Assembly: GCA_000827325.1 (NCBI GenBank) | Contig: KN832880.1 | Span: 1,698,433-1,762,432 of the forward strand | Reading direction: 5' to 3' | DNA from: Oidiodendron maius Zn | Taxonomy: Eukaryota; Ascomycota; Leotiomycetes; Myxotrichaceae | Length of the DNA: 64,000 nucleotides | Shown: piece after piece, positions 38,461-49,400 of the stretch | Position numbering within the stretch: position 1 is the first letter of the stretch | How the letters are laid out: each line of letters starts with the position of its first letter | Translations under genes and position numbers: made by a program | Notes under the pieces: model-generated | What the model was told of the DNA's origin: nothing | Database searches by the model: none | The model's input: only the letters and a program-made list of their open reading frames with translations

Positions 38461-39550
38461 GAGATCCTATGAATGTACTGCGAAAGATCCTACCAGAGAC
38501 TAGTATAGCACTCGTTATGTCTTCCTAAATCAAAGCCGATATTTAAATGGCCCACAAGCAATGCTTCTTAGAAAGCAGATTGCCTCTATGTTTAAAGTGA
38601 CACACCCTTAACTAGACTCAGCCTCGCTATCGATAAGCCCTTGCAGTATTACCAATATTCTGAGCTATGCATTGCCAATACTTAAGAAGCAAGCCTGAGA
38701 TTGAGGCACTACCTATATAGCTACCCTTAGTTAGCATCTCTCCTGTTTTTTTCTTCATTTTCTTCTGATCGCCATCACCACCCGTCTGTTTCCGCAAGTT
38801 CTGCGCCAGCATTCTAAAGCCTCCCCCATCTCGCTGCCTTGATCAGTCCTGGGGCTCACAGCTTGAGGGGTGTCATAAAAAGTTCGGACTGTGTGTCGGC
38901 CTTATTACTGTTGCGGGTACAGATGGTGGCTTGCGTAATGCTCTTGCAGCACGCGCTGGCTTGTTGGGCGTGCTTTGTATGTAAGTTGTTGCTTTTATTG
39001 GGTGACGCGGAATGGGAGATATCCCACTCTGACTAAGCTAAGCTAAGCTAAGCTAAGTACTCAATCTATTAATAGTTACTGTTTAAAATCCTATATAATA
39101 GTATCAACCCTCCTCCCCCTCCCTCCATTTTTAAAGCAGATAGTTGAAATCAAACATACATACTATAGTATAGGGCTTACTGTAATATTAAAGGTAGTAC
39201 AACTCTTTGTATTCTTTATAGGGGTTAGGAGTGTAGTACTATACAGCAACTATAGAACACTAAGCAAGCATAACTCTACCTAGGTTGTATATACAGTAAT
39301 AGGGACATGATCAAGCTAGTAGATGAGTTTGCACGGGAATTTGGCATCAGTACTGGGAGATCCCGGGGACCGCGGTGTACTGTAGTGAGGAGCAATAAGA
39401 ACATCTAAATAATGCCAAGCGATAGCTGTGTATATCTAGCGGGCGAATTCGGGGCTAATATGGTCTGTTCCGCAAAAGAAAACACTTAAACGATTGGATT
39501 TAATGATAATAGAAGTTATTTGAATACAAAAACAACGTTTTCCAATCCCC
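38461..39550. other. intergenic region with (CTAAG)5 microsatellite
   Basis: No gene is supported. A perfect five-copy ctaag tandem lies at 39033-39057, followed by an AT-rich stretch to about 39500. Confidence 0.45.
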
Positions 39551-40302
39551 TCACTTCATAGGCATATAAACACTCATCTCAAGGCCGTTACTATAAGGCA
39601 GTGTCAGGTTCGTGAAACCACTCTCGGGATCTCGAAGGTAAGCCAACAGGTCCTTATACGCTAATGCAGATCCGATTGTATTATCAACGATGACAACAGC
39701 TCCTTTTTTCATCCTAGGCTGTACAAGCTTCAGTGTAGGCAGCGCCATTGGGGCCCAGACTGGTCTATGTCAGTTTCTGGAATGTCCAGGGCGAGTTTGG
39801 CCTTACTATCAAGCAGCAGCAAATCAATTTCTGGCAAGTCTGCCTTCAGTGTCTCCCTCAAATCCCCCTCCCTAAGTTCTACATACTTGGTGACAATCTC
39901 TCCCGCCTCCTTCCAATGTTCTCTTGCCTTCTCCGCCTTACTAGCCTCGTTCTCCGTCGCAATAATAACCCCTTTTCCCCCTGTCGCTTCTAAGTTCCTG
40001 CCAATTGCTAATGCGAGGTACATTGTACTAACGCCAAAACTGGTACCTGCTTCGACAATATTCTTAGCATTAATAGCGAGGCATAACTGGTAGACAAAAT
40101 GGCATTTATCTTGCTCTAAGGCGATGAACTTATCGCGCATGATATCCCTGAAGTTTTGCGTGCGAGAGATCTTAGGATCGAGGCGGAACATGTCACGATC
40201 GAGCATATTCTCCTGTGTGATAGAGAGGGCATGAAGGCGCAAGAGTAGCGAGAGAACATGTGGTGGTGCCAAGATGGGAGATGGGACGGTAGGGGCGGAC
40301 AT
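39551..40302 (-). CDS. SAM-dependent O-methyltransferase (class I, catechol-OMT-like)
   Basis: Two exons (40302-39807, 39759-39551; 47-bp intron) give 234 aa. The SAM-binding motif I is NIVEAGTSFGVSTMYLALAI. Motif II-like IIATENEASKAEKAREHW follows. The acidic metal/SAM loop LLLLDIWAP spans the intron, and VVIVDNTIG corresponds to a post-motif strand. This is the O-methyltransferase family 3 fold, cytosolic. It lies 1.1 kb beyond the precursor on the opposite strand, so it is a candidate tailoring enzyme for the peptide, although many such enzymes act on unrelated phenols. Confidence 0.87.
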
Positions 40303-41250
40303 GTTGAAGGTCGATGTATTGGGTGGGCTCTAAGTGAGACAGAGAGTAGTCCGACGTTGGCTAAGGACAAAATGATATCTATCGAGAGGTTGTTTAGCCT
40401 GTCCAATACTTGAAGGGTGGTGGTCAGATTAAATAAAGAGTAAATACATGACTCATCCAGAACGGAGGAGAGCAACACAGAATCAACTCTGTTAATTACC
40501 TTAATTACCTATAAAGTTAACGTATCTGTGCTAGGATACCGGCTCCACAAGGCCGTATCCCTCAGGGATGGTGGACTCAAAAGTGGAATTTCTGCGTTGT
40601 ACCTCGCTTAGATATTGCCTTCTAGCTTCACCCAATTCTTGCTCACTTCCCTTAGATCGTAGAATACTTAATTTAATGTTGCCTGTTAGAATGGTTGGGG
40701 GTCGATGTAGCGGATGGGTCTAGTGCTTGCAAGACGATATCTGAAAGCCCGATTGGGTCGTAGGATAATGTAACTAACTCTATTTTACTCGGCATTTACG
40801 GCGAGGTCTAACATTTGTGGTAGTAAGCTCAGCAAGTCCGCACCAAACCCCAACTTTAGTGCTTGTTTCCCTCAGCCCCAACTTTGGCAGGCTAGTGCTT
40901 ATTTTCCCCAAACTCCACACAACTCCCCAAGAGCGTTGGGAAGGTCCAAGCGAACCCCAACTTTAGTGCCTAAATCCCCTAACTCCAAATTTTCAAAGCG
41001 CGATAAATTCGTCCAGGGGCTATCTGGCTTGAGATGGGGTCCACGTTAACAAACGCCTGACAGTTGATGCCTTGGCGTAAGTCCGCACTCACATAGCTCT
41101 TCGGAGTAATAATTAAAACGCATTTGACCGCCATCTGAAAAACGGTAATTACTATGTACAGTCTTGGAGATTAATTCGTCCACGAAGCTCACCAAATATA
41201 CCTAAGTCGTATATCCAGGTACAATAAGCCTGCTCTTGGAACACGAGGAT
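40303..41250. repeat. left flank: 20-bp inverted repeat and CCCCAACTTT motif cluster
   Basis: A 20-bp sequence at 40730-40749 (caagacgatatctgaaagcc) recurs in exact inverse at 46505-46524. Just inside it, about 40845-40990, the motif cccaactttagtgc or a close variant appears at least three times. The same motif in the opposite orientation clusters at about 46230-46420. No gene is seen here. The 20-mer lies about 430 bp upstream of the methyltransferase start. Confidence 0.55.
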
Positions 41251-41940
41251 TTAGAACGCCGGGTTAACTCCCTCGTGATTTGGGTTCTCCAAGTGCGCAC
41301 GGAGTAAGAGGCCTGGCCAGCTTCCTTTAGGATGCTTCTCTGAGCTTGGCCATGTGAGGCAATCAGGTCTCTCATGTGGACCTGTTGCTTGGGACACAAC
41401 CGAATCTCCAAGTACCTTCTCAATATCAAGTCGTGGTAGATAAATCTCAATCTCGGTAGTATAGCCCACAGCTCCCATTGCCTCCCGGGTAGCCTGCGAA
41501 AAGTCCATCATAACGCCAAATCGTACCAGCCGGGTGAGCGGATCGATACGTTCGGCAATACCCGGGCTCGTATGTAACGCGATGGCGACCCAGACTTTGC
41601 GACTCTCTGATTCTGAAAGTCCGTGCGAAAGCAGATGTCTTTCGGCAGCGTCTGCTCCTTCGACCTCGAACCGCTGGCTGCCGTTGTAGATATTGCTAGT
41701 ACCGAGGTCATGGCATATACAGGCGACAAAGAGCAAAGGGAGTCTGCCTTCTTCGCTCCATTCGCTAGCCTCTTTTCTCGCGAGCCATCGAGCGATCAGG
41801 AAGACTCGTATGCAGTGGTTAAAGATGGATTCGGACAGCGCATGCCAGGCTAGGTCCAGAGCGGTCCTGCAGAAATCAACCTGAGGAATGCACTCAAGCG
41901 CGTGTTTTGGCAGGAGAGGGGCGTCTTTCTTGCTTTCCAT
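41251..41940 (-). CDS. HD-domain hydrolase (cyanamide hydratase-like)
   Basis: A single-exon gene of 229 aa. The HD-domain metal ligands are visible as His in SIFNHCIRVFLIARW, the HD pair in FVACICHDLGTS, and a later His in IALHTSPGIAERIDP. Family members include fungal cyanamide hydratases and uncharacterised HD phosphohydrolases. Which activity applies cannot be told. There is no signal peptide. It lies between the 20-bp inverted repeats with the C2H2 regulator. Confidence 0.85.
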   Translation of the reverse strand: MESKKDAPLLPKHALECIPQVDFCRTALDLAWHALSESIFNHCIRVFLIARWLARKEASEWSEEGRLPLLFVACICHDLGTSNIYNGSQRFEVEGADAAERHLLSHGLSESESRKVWVAIALHTSPGIAERIDPLTRLVRFGVMMDFSQATREAMGAVGYTTEIEIYLPRLDIEKVLGDSVVSQATGPHERPDCLTWPSSEKHPKGSWPGLLLRAHLENPNHEGVNPAF

Positions 41941-42589
41941 GGGTGGTAATGGCGCACGACCTGTTGGTGATGGATCACGGTCCGTTGAGAAGTCTGATCA
42001 ACCTCTTTTATGATTTGATTCTAAGATGACGAATCCTGTTAGAAATACGTGTCCAGGCTCCCCATACATTCATACCCCTTAGCGTCCTTTTAGTGGCTTT
42101 TATGCGCGCCACGCCAATCTCTTCCTATTTCTGGATATTAGGGTGTGAATATAACTGACGCATCCCTCTACGGCTAGCCCCTCTTACCTGATAGCATCAA
42201 AGAGCCTCTTTTGAAGAGTAGCTAGCTGGAGGGGCAAGGCTAACAGGTTAGACGCGTCAGTTGGTACGGGTGATGGTGGGGGATAGTGAAGAAAAGGGGT
42301 CTAAACGGTTGAATTCATTGAACTGATCCATTTTCAAGACCATATTTGGTTCAATCTATTCAAGGGTACATTGAGAGTCTAGATTCAATCAAATCAGACC
42401 TCTAAAGGGGAAGGATACTGATGATAAAGGGCGTATGATTAGTAAGACCCACGCCCTTTGAGGGGAGTCGATGTAATGGGAGCCATTCTTTAGCGCCCTT
42501 AACTTAGCCTAAACAAAACGAACCCGCATGTATGTAAAAGTTCTGCTCCAACTTCCTAATTCCAAATTTAAATTTCATACGCCGCGAAC
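41941..42589. other. divergent intergenic region
   Basis: 650 bp between the HD-domain gene and the C2H2 regulator, transcribed away from each other. Short imperfect repeats around 42240-42400 are seen but no gene. Confidence 0.4.
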
Positions 42590-45311
42590 ATGCCTTACAA
42601 GCTGCCTTCCACTCCAGGCGCATCCCATAGTCGTGACAAGGCTTTTCAATGTGTATTTTGCCAGCGCTCATTTGCTCGACGAGAACACCGGAAGCGTCAC
42701 GAGCGTATACGTACATAGCCCACTGATTTACTGATGTCATGTTGATAGCACACCGATAAGCTAACTTGGTGAATTAGACACAAAGGATAAACCTTACCGC
42801 TGTCGGGAATGTCCTCGGTCATTTACGAGAAGGTGAGCATGGCTAGTGTGCTCGAGAGTCATATTCCCTCATTCCGCCACCCAGAAATCGTCGCTAATGT
42901 CTACTACGACGTAACCATGTAGTGACTTACTCGTTCGTCATCAAAAACTTTCTCATGCCGATGCCGATGGCGACAATCAGAATATAGTGTATCCAACTGG
43001 ATCGAGTGGCGCCAAACGAAGAGAGAACACCCGGCGGAGAAGACATGAGCCTCATCAAGAATCGCAGGCGGAAGACTGTGCAGAACAGAATGCGGTCCTT
43101 AGTGGAGCAGAATATGAACTTCCATTTCCAGCATCGCAGCAAAGTTTGTCTCATCTCCCCATGCCACCTCTTTTAACTGGAAATCCTACCGGAGGTCTTT
43201 TATCCACAGTACCCACCATAGTTCCAGATCCTCTGCAAGGCACTCCGCTGGTTTACGATCTCTCCATGGGCAGTGTTCCAACTGGGGTCATAGATATGGA
43301 TATGGATTTCGGCAATTTCCTTCACGATTACCCCTCTGTATTTGGTAGCTTTGGCATGCCGCCATTCTGGTATGCACCAAACTTACACATCGAGCCAGTA
43401 ATTCCACGCTTCTGGCCAGATCAAATCTTAAATGACCCTGGACTATTTCATACTGAGTACAATCAAAGAGATCCTATCGAGTACCTCGACGGACTTAACG
43501 GACATACGGAGAGTTTGAATGCTCTATCTCGGTTTGGATCTCGATTACCATCTCTTCAGCTGGAATCGGAGCTGACCACGGCTAGCCGTAAGTCTACCAA
43601 GTCACATCCGTTATGGAATATAACTGCGGAGGATCGACAACAACTTTTATTGAACATAGCCGGTTTCAATAGCGTTATGCCATCGGGGTTTGTTCTTCCA
43701 TCGCGTCACACATTATCCCGCTATCTGGCTGGCTACGTGAGCGGCTTCCATGGCCATCTTCCATTTCTACATATCTCTACCATTGAGATTAAGAAAGCCT
43801 CACCTGAGATTATCCTTGCTATTGTAGCAGTAGGCAGCCAATATTGTTTTGAGCATACCAAGGGTGTTGAGTTGTTCATGGCTTCGCGGGTCATAGCATC
43901 AGAGCGAATCCGCCGCAATGGAGATCTAAAAAGTGGGGGATTATATCGCAAAGAGGCGGACCAGGTAACTTCTGGACCACGGCCAACGCGCATGGCTACA
44001 CCACCTGCGACTAACGGTAATTCGACGAATACTAATCAAATTGATGCTTCAGCAACCCCATGTGATTCAAATGATAGCTTCAATTCTTTAGAGACCAGGC
44101 AGACGCTGTTGCTACTGATGGCCATGGCAACCTGGAGCGGCAACAAGGAGATGTATGCGGAAGCCTTAGCTATTCAGAGCATTTTGGCATCGATGATTCG
44201 AGAGCATGGGCTCTTGAACTCAGAAAACACAGCGACAAGCGCAACTTGGGAAGACTGGATCAGACTTGAGAGCATAAAGAGAACAAACTTTATGATATAT
44301 TGTGTTTCCAACTTCCACAGTATCATTTGCAACACGGCACCCGCAATCCTCAACGCGGAGCTCAGTATGGATCTTCCTTGTTCAGAAGCGGAATGGAAAT
44401 TGCCCACAGCGGACACGTGGGAAGATTTCCATCGCCTCTCAGGACCCAATCCAGGATTTCAAAAATCGCTCTTGTATCTATTCACGAATAAAGGGAATAT
44501 GTCCTCTTTTAAATGCTCTTCTCTAGGTGGCTATATCCTTATTCACGCCTTGATCCAGCAGATCTTCCTCGTTCGACAGACCAGCATATACCGCCCTGGC
44601 TCAGATGGAAACCTATCCCCCCAAGAAGTATCAGTTCTGGAGCAGGCTCTCACAAACTGGACGCGCATGTGGGAAGGAAACCCCGAATCATCACTAGACC
44701 CTAAAAGTCCGCACGGGCCTGTGGCTTTCACCTCTTCAGCCCTACTAAGGATCGCCTATATCCGGCTCCATGTGGATATCGGACCATGGCGCGCTCTGGA
44801 GACGCAGGATCCTTTAAGAATCGCAAAAGCAATGCTTTACAGTCCAGCCGTTCAACGAAGCAGTAAACTCACCCAGGCTGCACTGCATTCAGCACATGCG
44901 TTAAGCATCCCTATTAGACTCGGGATAAATCTCATCTCACGTAACCAAATTCTCACATGGTCCCTTCAGCACTCTGTGTGTTCCCTTGAGTATGCCTTTT
45001 TGCTCAGCAAGTGGCTCGACGCTGTGACCACGCAATTGTCCAACGATCAGGCGCTTAATAAGGATGAGCAATTATTGCTAGATTTCGTGACCAGCATATT
45101 GATTGAATCGGATTCTGACCGCCCGTCAATTATTAATGTCGCTGATGGCACCGAAGAAGGTAGGCGTAGCTCCTCCTGTACGACCTTGAGTGCTAGGGTG
45201 GTAAAGGTTTGGGCAAGAATGTTTTCCGGAGACGGGATTTGGGGTGTGGTTAATATGATTGGAAGAGTGATGTGTGCTTACGGGGATATGCTCGAGGGGG
45301 GTACGTCCTAA
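42590..45311 (+). CDS. C2H2 zinc-finger transcription factor with fungal_trans domain
   Basis: Three exons (42590-42710, 42778-42832, 42923-45311) give 854 aa. Two adjacent C2H2 fingers lie near the N-terminus: CVFCQRSFARREHRKRHERIH (first) and CRECPRSFTRRSDLLVRHQKLSH (second, spanning intron 2). A basic stretch follows (KRRENTRRRRHE). From about residue 250 the protein shows the fungal-specific regulatory domain (FLHISTIEIKKASPEIILAI, then LLLMAMATWSGNKEMYAEAL). This double-C2H2 plus PF04082 class often regulates metabolic clusters. It could control the RiPP block 4 kb away, but the inverted repeats between them suggest it may be a separate unit. Confidence 0.88.
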
Positions 45312-45601
45312 TTGACTAGCTACCTTCTCATGTGATGTTGGCTGAGCCATTAGAATGACGAACGCTAGGATATCCTACTCATAACTGAGGACTATTTCCC
45401 TGATATAAGAGCTGCTGAGGTTTGTAGGCTACGATTCCAAGGCAGTGGATTCTGATTTGTGGATTTTGCTAATTCAAGACAGGGATACAAATAAGAATAC
45501 AAAGTATATGACCGATTCTAGGAGAAAGAGATCGTGAATAGAAAAGCGGCCAATTACCCCCATAGCAGAGTATTTCATCGATATTACTGGTAGAGTAGAG
45601 T

Positions 45602-45920
45602 GAGACTAGTAATTTTAAAGGGGCAGGTGTTGCCGCGCATGAAGCAGTCGACACAGGTCCAACCTGGGTAGGTGGAGCTATGTGTTATGTTGCAGACGTA
45701 TTTGGAGCTGAGGTACAAGTTTCAAAAGCCGGGTTACTAAACACTGTCAATGGACTAGAAACTCTCGCTAGATATGCTCTATAATTAGAAACGAAGCCGA
45801 TCTACATTGGGCTGTAGGCGTTGCAAGTGCTGGGTTCTTTATATTTGTTAGAGCGTTGACTATTGCGACTGTGTTCAGCTGGCTGAACAGGCATGATCAA
45901 AATGACGAGGGGGAGTATTA
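45602..45920 (+). pseudogene. possible gene fragment in two frames, unidentified
   Basis: One frame reads GAGVAAHEAVDTGPTWVGG to about 45782, and a second frame continues NEADLHWAVGVASAGFFIFV to a stop near 45919. Both read like real protein, the second with a TM segment, but no intron of workable size can join them. No upstream start is visible. I cannot identify the family, and coincidence is possible. Confidence 0.3.
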
Positions 45921-46219
45921 AATAGACTTAAAGGTAATTTGTGCGATGATACCAGAATATCCTGTTTCTATTCTGGTAGCCTGCAGCACAATGACCCGAT
46001 ACCGCTTAACCTCGGCTGTGCAGAACGCAAGGGGATGATGGTACTAGGAGTTCTTCCGAGACAATCTGCCTGCAACCCCGCAACCTCGTCGCGACTTCGG
46101 TGGTAATGACTTACATCACGCACTTCTGAAAGTGGGCATTATTACTCTGCGCTATCGGAGCGATCACTTCCCCTTTTATACCAGCTCCCTTTTGGCGTCT
46201 CTAAGGCTGCTGGGAATAT

Positions 46220-46524
46220 TGCAGTTTGGAAAGTTTGGCACTTAATTTGGGGTTTGGCCGAGGCTTCTATGCAACTGGGGAGAAACATGGAGCCGCAACG
46301 AGTATGCACTAAAGTTGGGGCTCGTTTGCAGTGGCTGGGGGAAGTTGGAGCTCTGGTAATCCAGTGCTAAAAAGTCGGGGTTCGGTTGCGGGGTTGTTGC
46401 TGCTTACCATGAAAGTTGGCCTTGCCAGCTAATTTATCAGTTAAAGGTATAACGGGGACACTCCTCATGCCACCATGCGAGTAAGGACTTTCCAACATCT
46501 ATCCGGCTTTCAGATATCGTCTTG
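46220..46524. repeat. right flank: motif cluster and 20-bp inverted repeat
   Basis: Mirror image of 40730-40990: several gcactaaagttgggg-type motifs at 46230-46420 and the exact inverse 20-mer at 46505-46524. Outside it, the hypothetical gene starts 42 bp later. I found no clear target-site duplication next to the 20-mers. Confidence 0.55.
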
Positions 46525-46565
46525 AACTATTGACCTATATCAATTTCCAACCTTTCAAAACCACC

Positions 46566-46949
46566 ATGGGATTGTTCAGGAAGCGAGCTTCAAGGCCCAG
46601 TAATTCTACACCTTTCGAACCTTTCATTCCCAGACAACAGTTCTCACTTCAGAAGATACAGCCAACTCAATGTCTGAACATATCCTTGCCCAAACTTTCC
46701 ACGTCTTCTACTATTTTAAAGGTCCAGTGCAAGCCACGGCAGGTGACCCCCTTTGACCAGGAAAACTACGATGAGTCTCTCTTCCGCGCGCTGCCTGAAT
46801 CAGAACATAATGACGTACAAAAGAGGCAACAGCGAGCTTGGATAGAGGCCGCGAGACGACGCGCGGAATCATCAAGATTCCCGCACGGCACGTGGACGGG
46901 GGGTTTCGGGCTGCCCTCAATTGTTGTCGAAGACCGTGAGAGAAGATAA
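46566..46949 (+). CDS. hypothetical protein, 127 aa
   Basis: The start lies in a good context (accaccATGG). The protein is basic and hydrophilic, with PFEPFIPRQQFSLQ near the start, a Gln/Arg-rich stretch (KRQQRAWIEAARRRAESSRF) and an end of GGFGLPSIVVEDRERR. There is no TM segment or known motif. I do not recognise the family. An upstream in-frame Met at 46530 would add 12 residues. Confidence 0.5.
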   Translation: MGLFRKRASRPSNSTPFEPFIPRQQFSLQKIQPTQCLNISLPKLSTSSTILKVQCKPRQVTPFDQENYDESLFRALPESEHNDVQKRQQRAWIEAARRRAESSRFPHGTWTGGFGLPSIVVEDRERR

Positions 46950-47430
46950 GAATATGTCTAGAGGGCTTCCAAGGCACAATGAGGTGGTTAAAGAGATATA
47001 GCCCAACTATGAAGTACTTTGCTGTACAGAGAGGGTGGGTTGATCGTGTATTATTTCAGCCATTCGTCTGAGGGTCCTGCAATGCCACGCAGACTGTAAG
47101 CGGCTAAAATAATAATTGTGCAAAACATGCCGAGAACTTAATGTTTCGGCCTTAGAACTATCCAATCTACCATCCCACTCGGATAACACACCCTTCCCCC
47201 CAAATTGGACCCAGGCCGTTGCGGATGTTTGCCAGCAGCAGGTCCGCTCGATTCAACCCTAAAGAACATCTTGACAAAACTAGCACTATGTCATACTCTA
47301 ATGCCTGTTTCGAAAACTGCTTATTAGAGTCCGTTCTGACCAAAACATGTCATAACCCCATTATAATTTCCGATCCAATTATCTGTTCGCTATTGTTAAT
47401 AGCTATACTAGTACTGCTAATTGATAGATA
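46950..47430. other. intergenic region
   Basis: Spacer with no recognised feature. Confidence 0.4.
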
Positions 47431-47916
47431 CTAACTTGTATCAATTGAAGTACTGTCGTAGCCTCCTGCACCATTTCCACAAGTGGCAGAGAGGATAGTA
47501 CCACTTAACCCTATATTGCTACAGCTACCATCAAAACCACCACTATAAATATATGTTAGCAAGAGATATCAAGTTAAGAGATATAATAAAAGAAGAAGCA
47601 GGTAAAGAGGTATAGAGGTGCAATTCTAGACAGCGAAGGAGAAATCTTACTTGAGCCGGCCAACGAGGCCGCCACCACTGTTGGCAAAGCAAGAACCGAT
47701 ATTGATCGCGTTCCCTACATTATAGATTCCAGACTCCTCTCTGCAATTGGCAAAAATAACCCAATGCCGAACATTGTCAGAATCATAAATTTGAATACTG
47801 TTGCAAGATGCGGCATAGCCAGAGTCTGCAACAACATCAAGAGTAAAGTAGCTTAAAGCTAAAAAAGCAAGGTTTAGCAAATTGATATATTGCATAGTGT
47901 GGGTTGAAGCAGCCAA
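47431..47916 (-). CDS. secreted CVNH (cyanovirin-N homology) lectin
   Basis: Two exons (47916-47651 and 47542-47431; 108-bp intron) give 125 aa. The better start may be the second Met (47895), giving MQYINLLNLAFLALSYFTLD as signal peptide. The mature part shows the duplicated CVNH pattern: SGYAASCNSIQI, FANCREESG, INIGSCFANSGGGLVGRLN, then GGFDGSCSNIGLSGTILSATC. CVNH proteins bind high-mannose glycans. A secreted single-domain form is less common in fungi than cytosolic or LysM-fused ones. It may act in competition or defence at the cell surface, which is inference. Confidence 0.85.
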
Positions 47917-49037
47917 AAAATTCTGGTTATTGGTTGGCTAATGCAGATAAAGCAGTTAAATATTATTTTTAAGGTGGAGCGTAGTATCCTTTATAGAATC
48001 AAAAAACCAACTTGTTTGTATATGTAGTGATTGGCTCGCATCTGGTAGCTTTATTGCTTCGTACTATATTTTTGCACTGCATTAATAACGTACAGCGGGA
48101 AAGCCCCAAAAAAGGAAGGCACAGTCTAAAGGTAAAGTTCGAAAATCAAATTCCTGCATCCTTCCTTCACTAGCAAGGGATCTTAATAATCAGCAACATT
48201 AACCTTGTCCTATAACTACACAGTCCCATGTCAAGAAATAAGAATTTTCCGTGGCCAGACTGTATTTGGGTATTTGAAATTGCCTATGGAATTGGTGGAA
48301 ATTTTTCTATAGGAAATATAGACCATCCTCTTCTAAGAGACCTCAGCGCTTAGAAATGACAGCTAGAGAATGATTGGCCGAACTCATGAGAAATTGGGAA
48401 TGCGGAGTAACTGTGACTCTGAATATATAACGAATGCGAAGTGGAAGCGACTTGGGGGCTCGGGTGAATTGGCACCCGAGATTTCCCACGCTTCGGTTAT
48501 CGGTCCTTGTCTATACAAAATAACCGCACCGAATAATTGACGACTCGGAGAGGTGCTTCATGTCTGATTTTGAATCCATTCAACTACCGCAACCCTGAAA
48601 TATTTCGCGTATCGTTCCTATAAAGTTTGCCACTAGTGACCGAAACTAGAAAATCGTCTGCGCTATTTATTGTGACACTTTTCAGACTAGTGTAAACGAG
48701 GCCTTTTAGCCGGAAGCAAGTGCGAGATCGAAGATGATTACGGTTTACTGCCTTAAAGCTTACCTTTACATCCTTAGTGTCCACGCGAAGTCCGAGTTTG
48801 ATTCGGCAGTCTTCAACGTTCATTTATTAGCTTACTGGTACACCGCATCCCGATTGGGGCCTAGTTCTCTCTTTCTTAGTTCTCCTTGCTGTGCCACCCA
48901 AGCTAGTTAGTTGTGCATCGCTCCAGGGTGAATTGCAGGTGGAATGTCGGCTCGATTACGGGGGCCTTGTGCGTCGCATCGTCCAGCTTACTTTGGTCAC
49001 ATTCCCCTCCTAGTCCGCGGAATCAAGTTTGGGCTTG
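47917..49037. other. intergenic region
   Basis: 1.1 kb with no supported gene. A 79-codon minus frame (48584-48823) has no motif. Confidence 0.4.
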
Positions 49038-49400
49038 TCAGAGAAAATGGAAGGCTGTGGCAGCTGTTTGTTGGAAGTACTGGAAGTAGCGGTTCTCGAT
49101 CTCGGATTCCCCGAGGAAGATGGAAGATGGAGCCATGGGGCTAAGGCAGCTGGCTGTGGCTTGTAGCAGTGAGGTCTTGGGTTTCAGCAAGTGGTGATGA
49201 ACTCTGTTTTCTTGCAGCCAGCGACCTTTTTGAAGGATGTAGCCGCCGCATATTCGTTGAGTCTTAGTGCAGCAGATGCAGTCCGGCCTTCCTTCATCGC
49301 ATTTGACCCTGCGATCCCTACAGGTACTGTTAGACAACGATCTGTCAACCACAAACGCCCGAGGGCAAGAGTGCTTGCTACCTGCATGTGATGTAACCCC
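49038..49400 (-). pseudogene. broken Zn2Cys6 regulator, 5' fragment
   Basis: One frame reads CRDRRVKCDEGRPDCICCTKTQRICGGY, the zinc cluster except its first cysteine. That residue (CLT) lies in another frame immediately upstream. Five extra bases (gtacc, near 49323) between the two explain the shift and destroy the CxxC. Downstream the text ENRYFQYFQQTAA is where the regulatory domain begins, but the frame stops shortly after. No remainder of the gene is found below 49038, so it is truncated as well as frameshifted. Confidence 0.72.

Noticed and set aside
39033-39057. (CTAAG)5 as a telomere-like or CRISPR-like repeat
   Set aside because: Five perfect 5-mers without spacers are a simple microsatellite.
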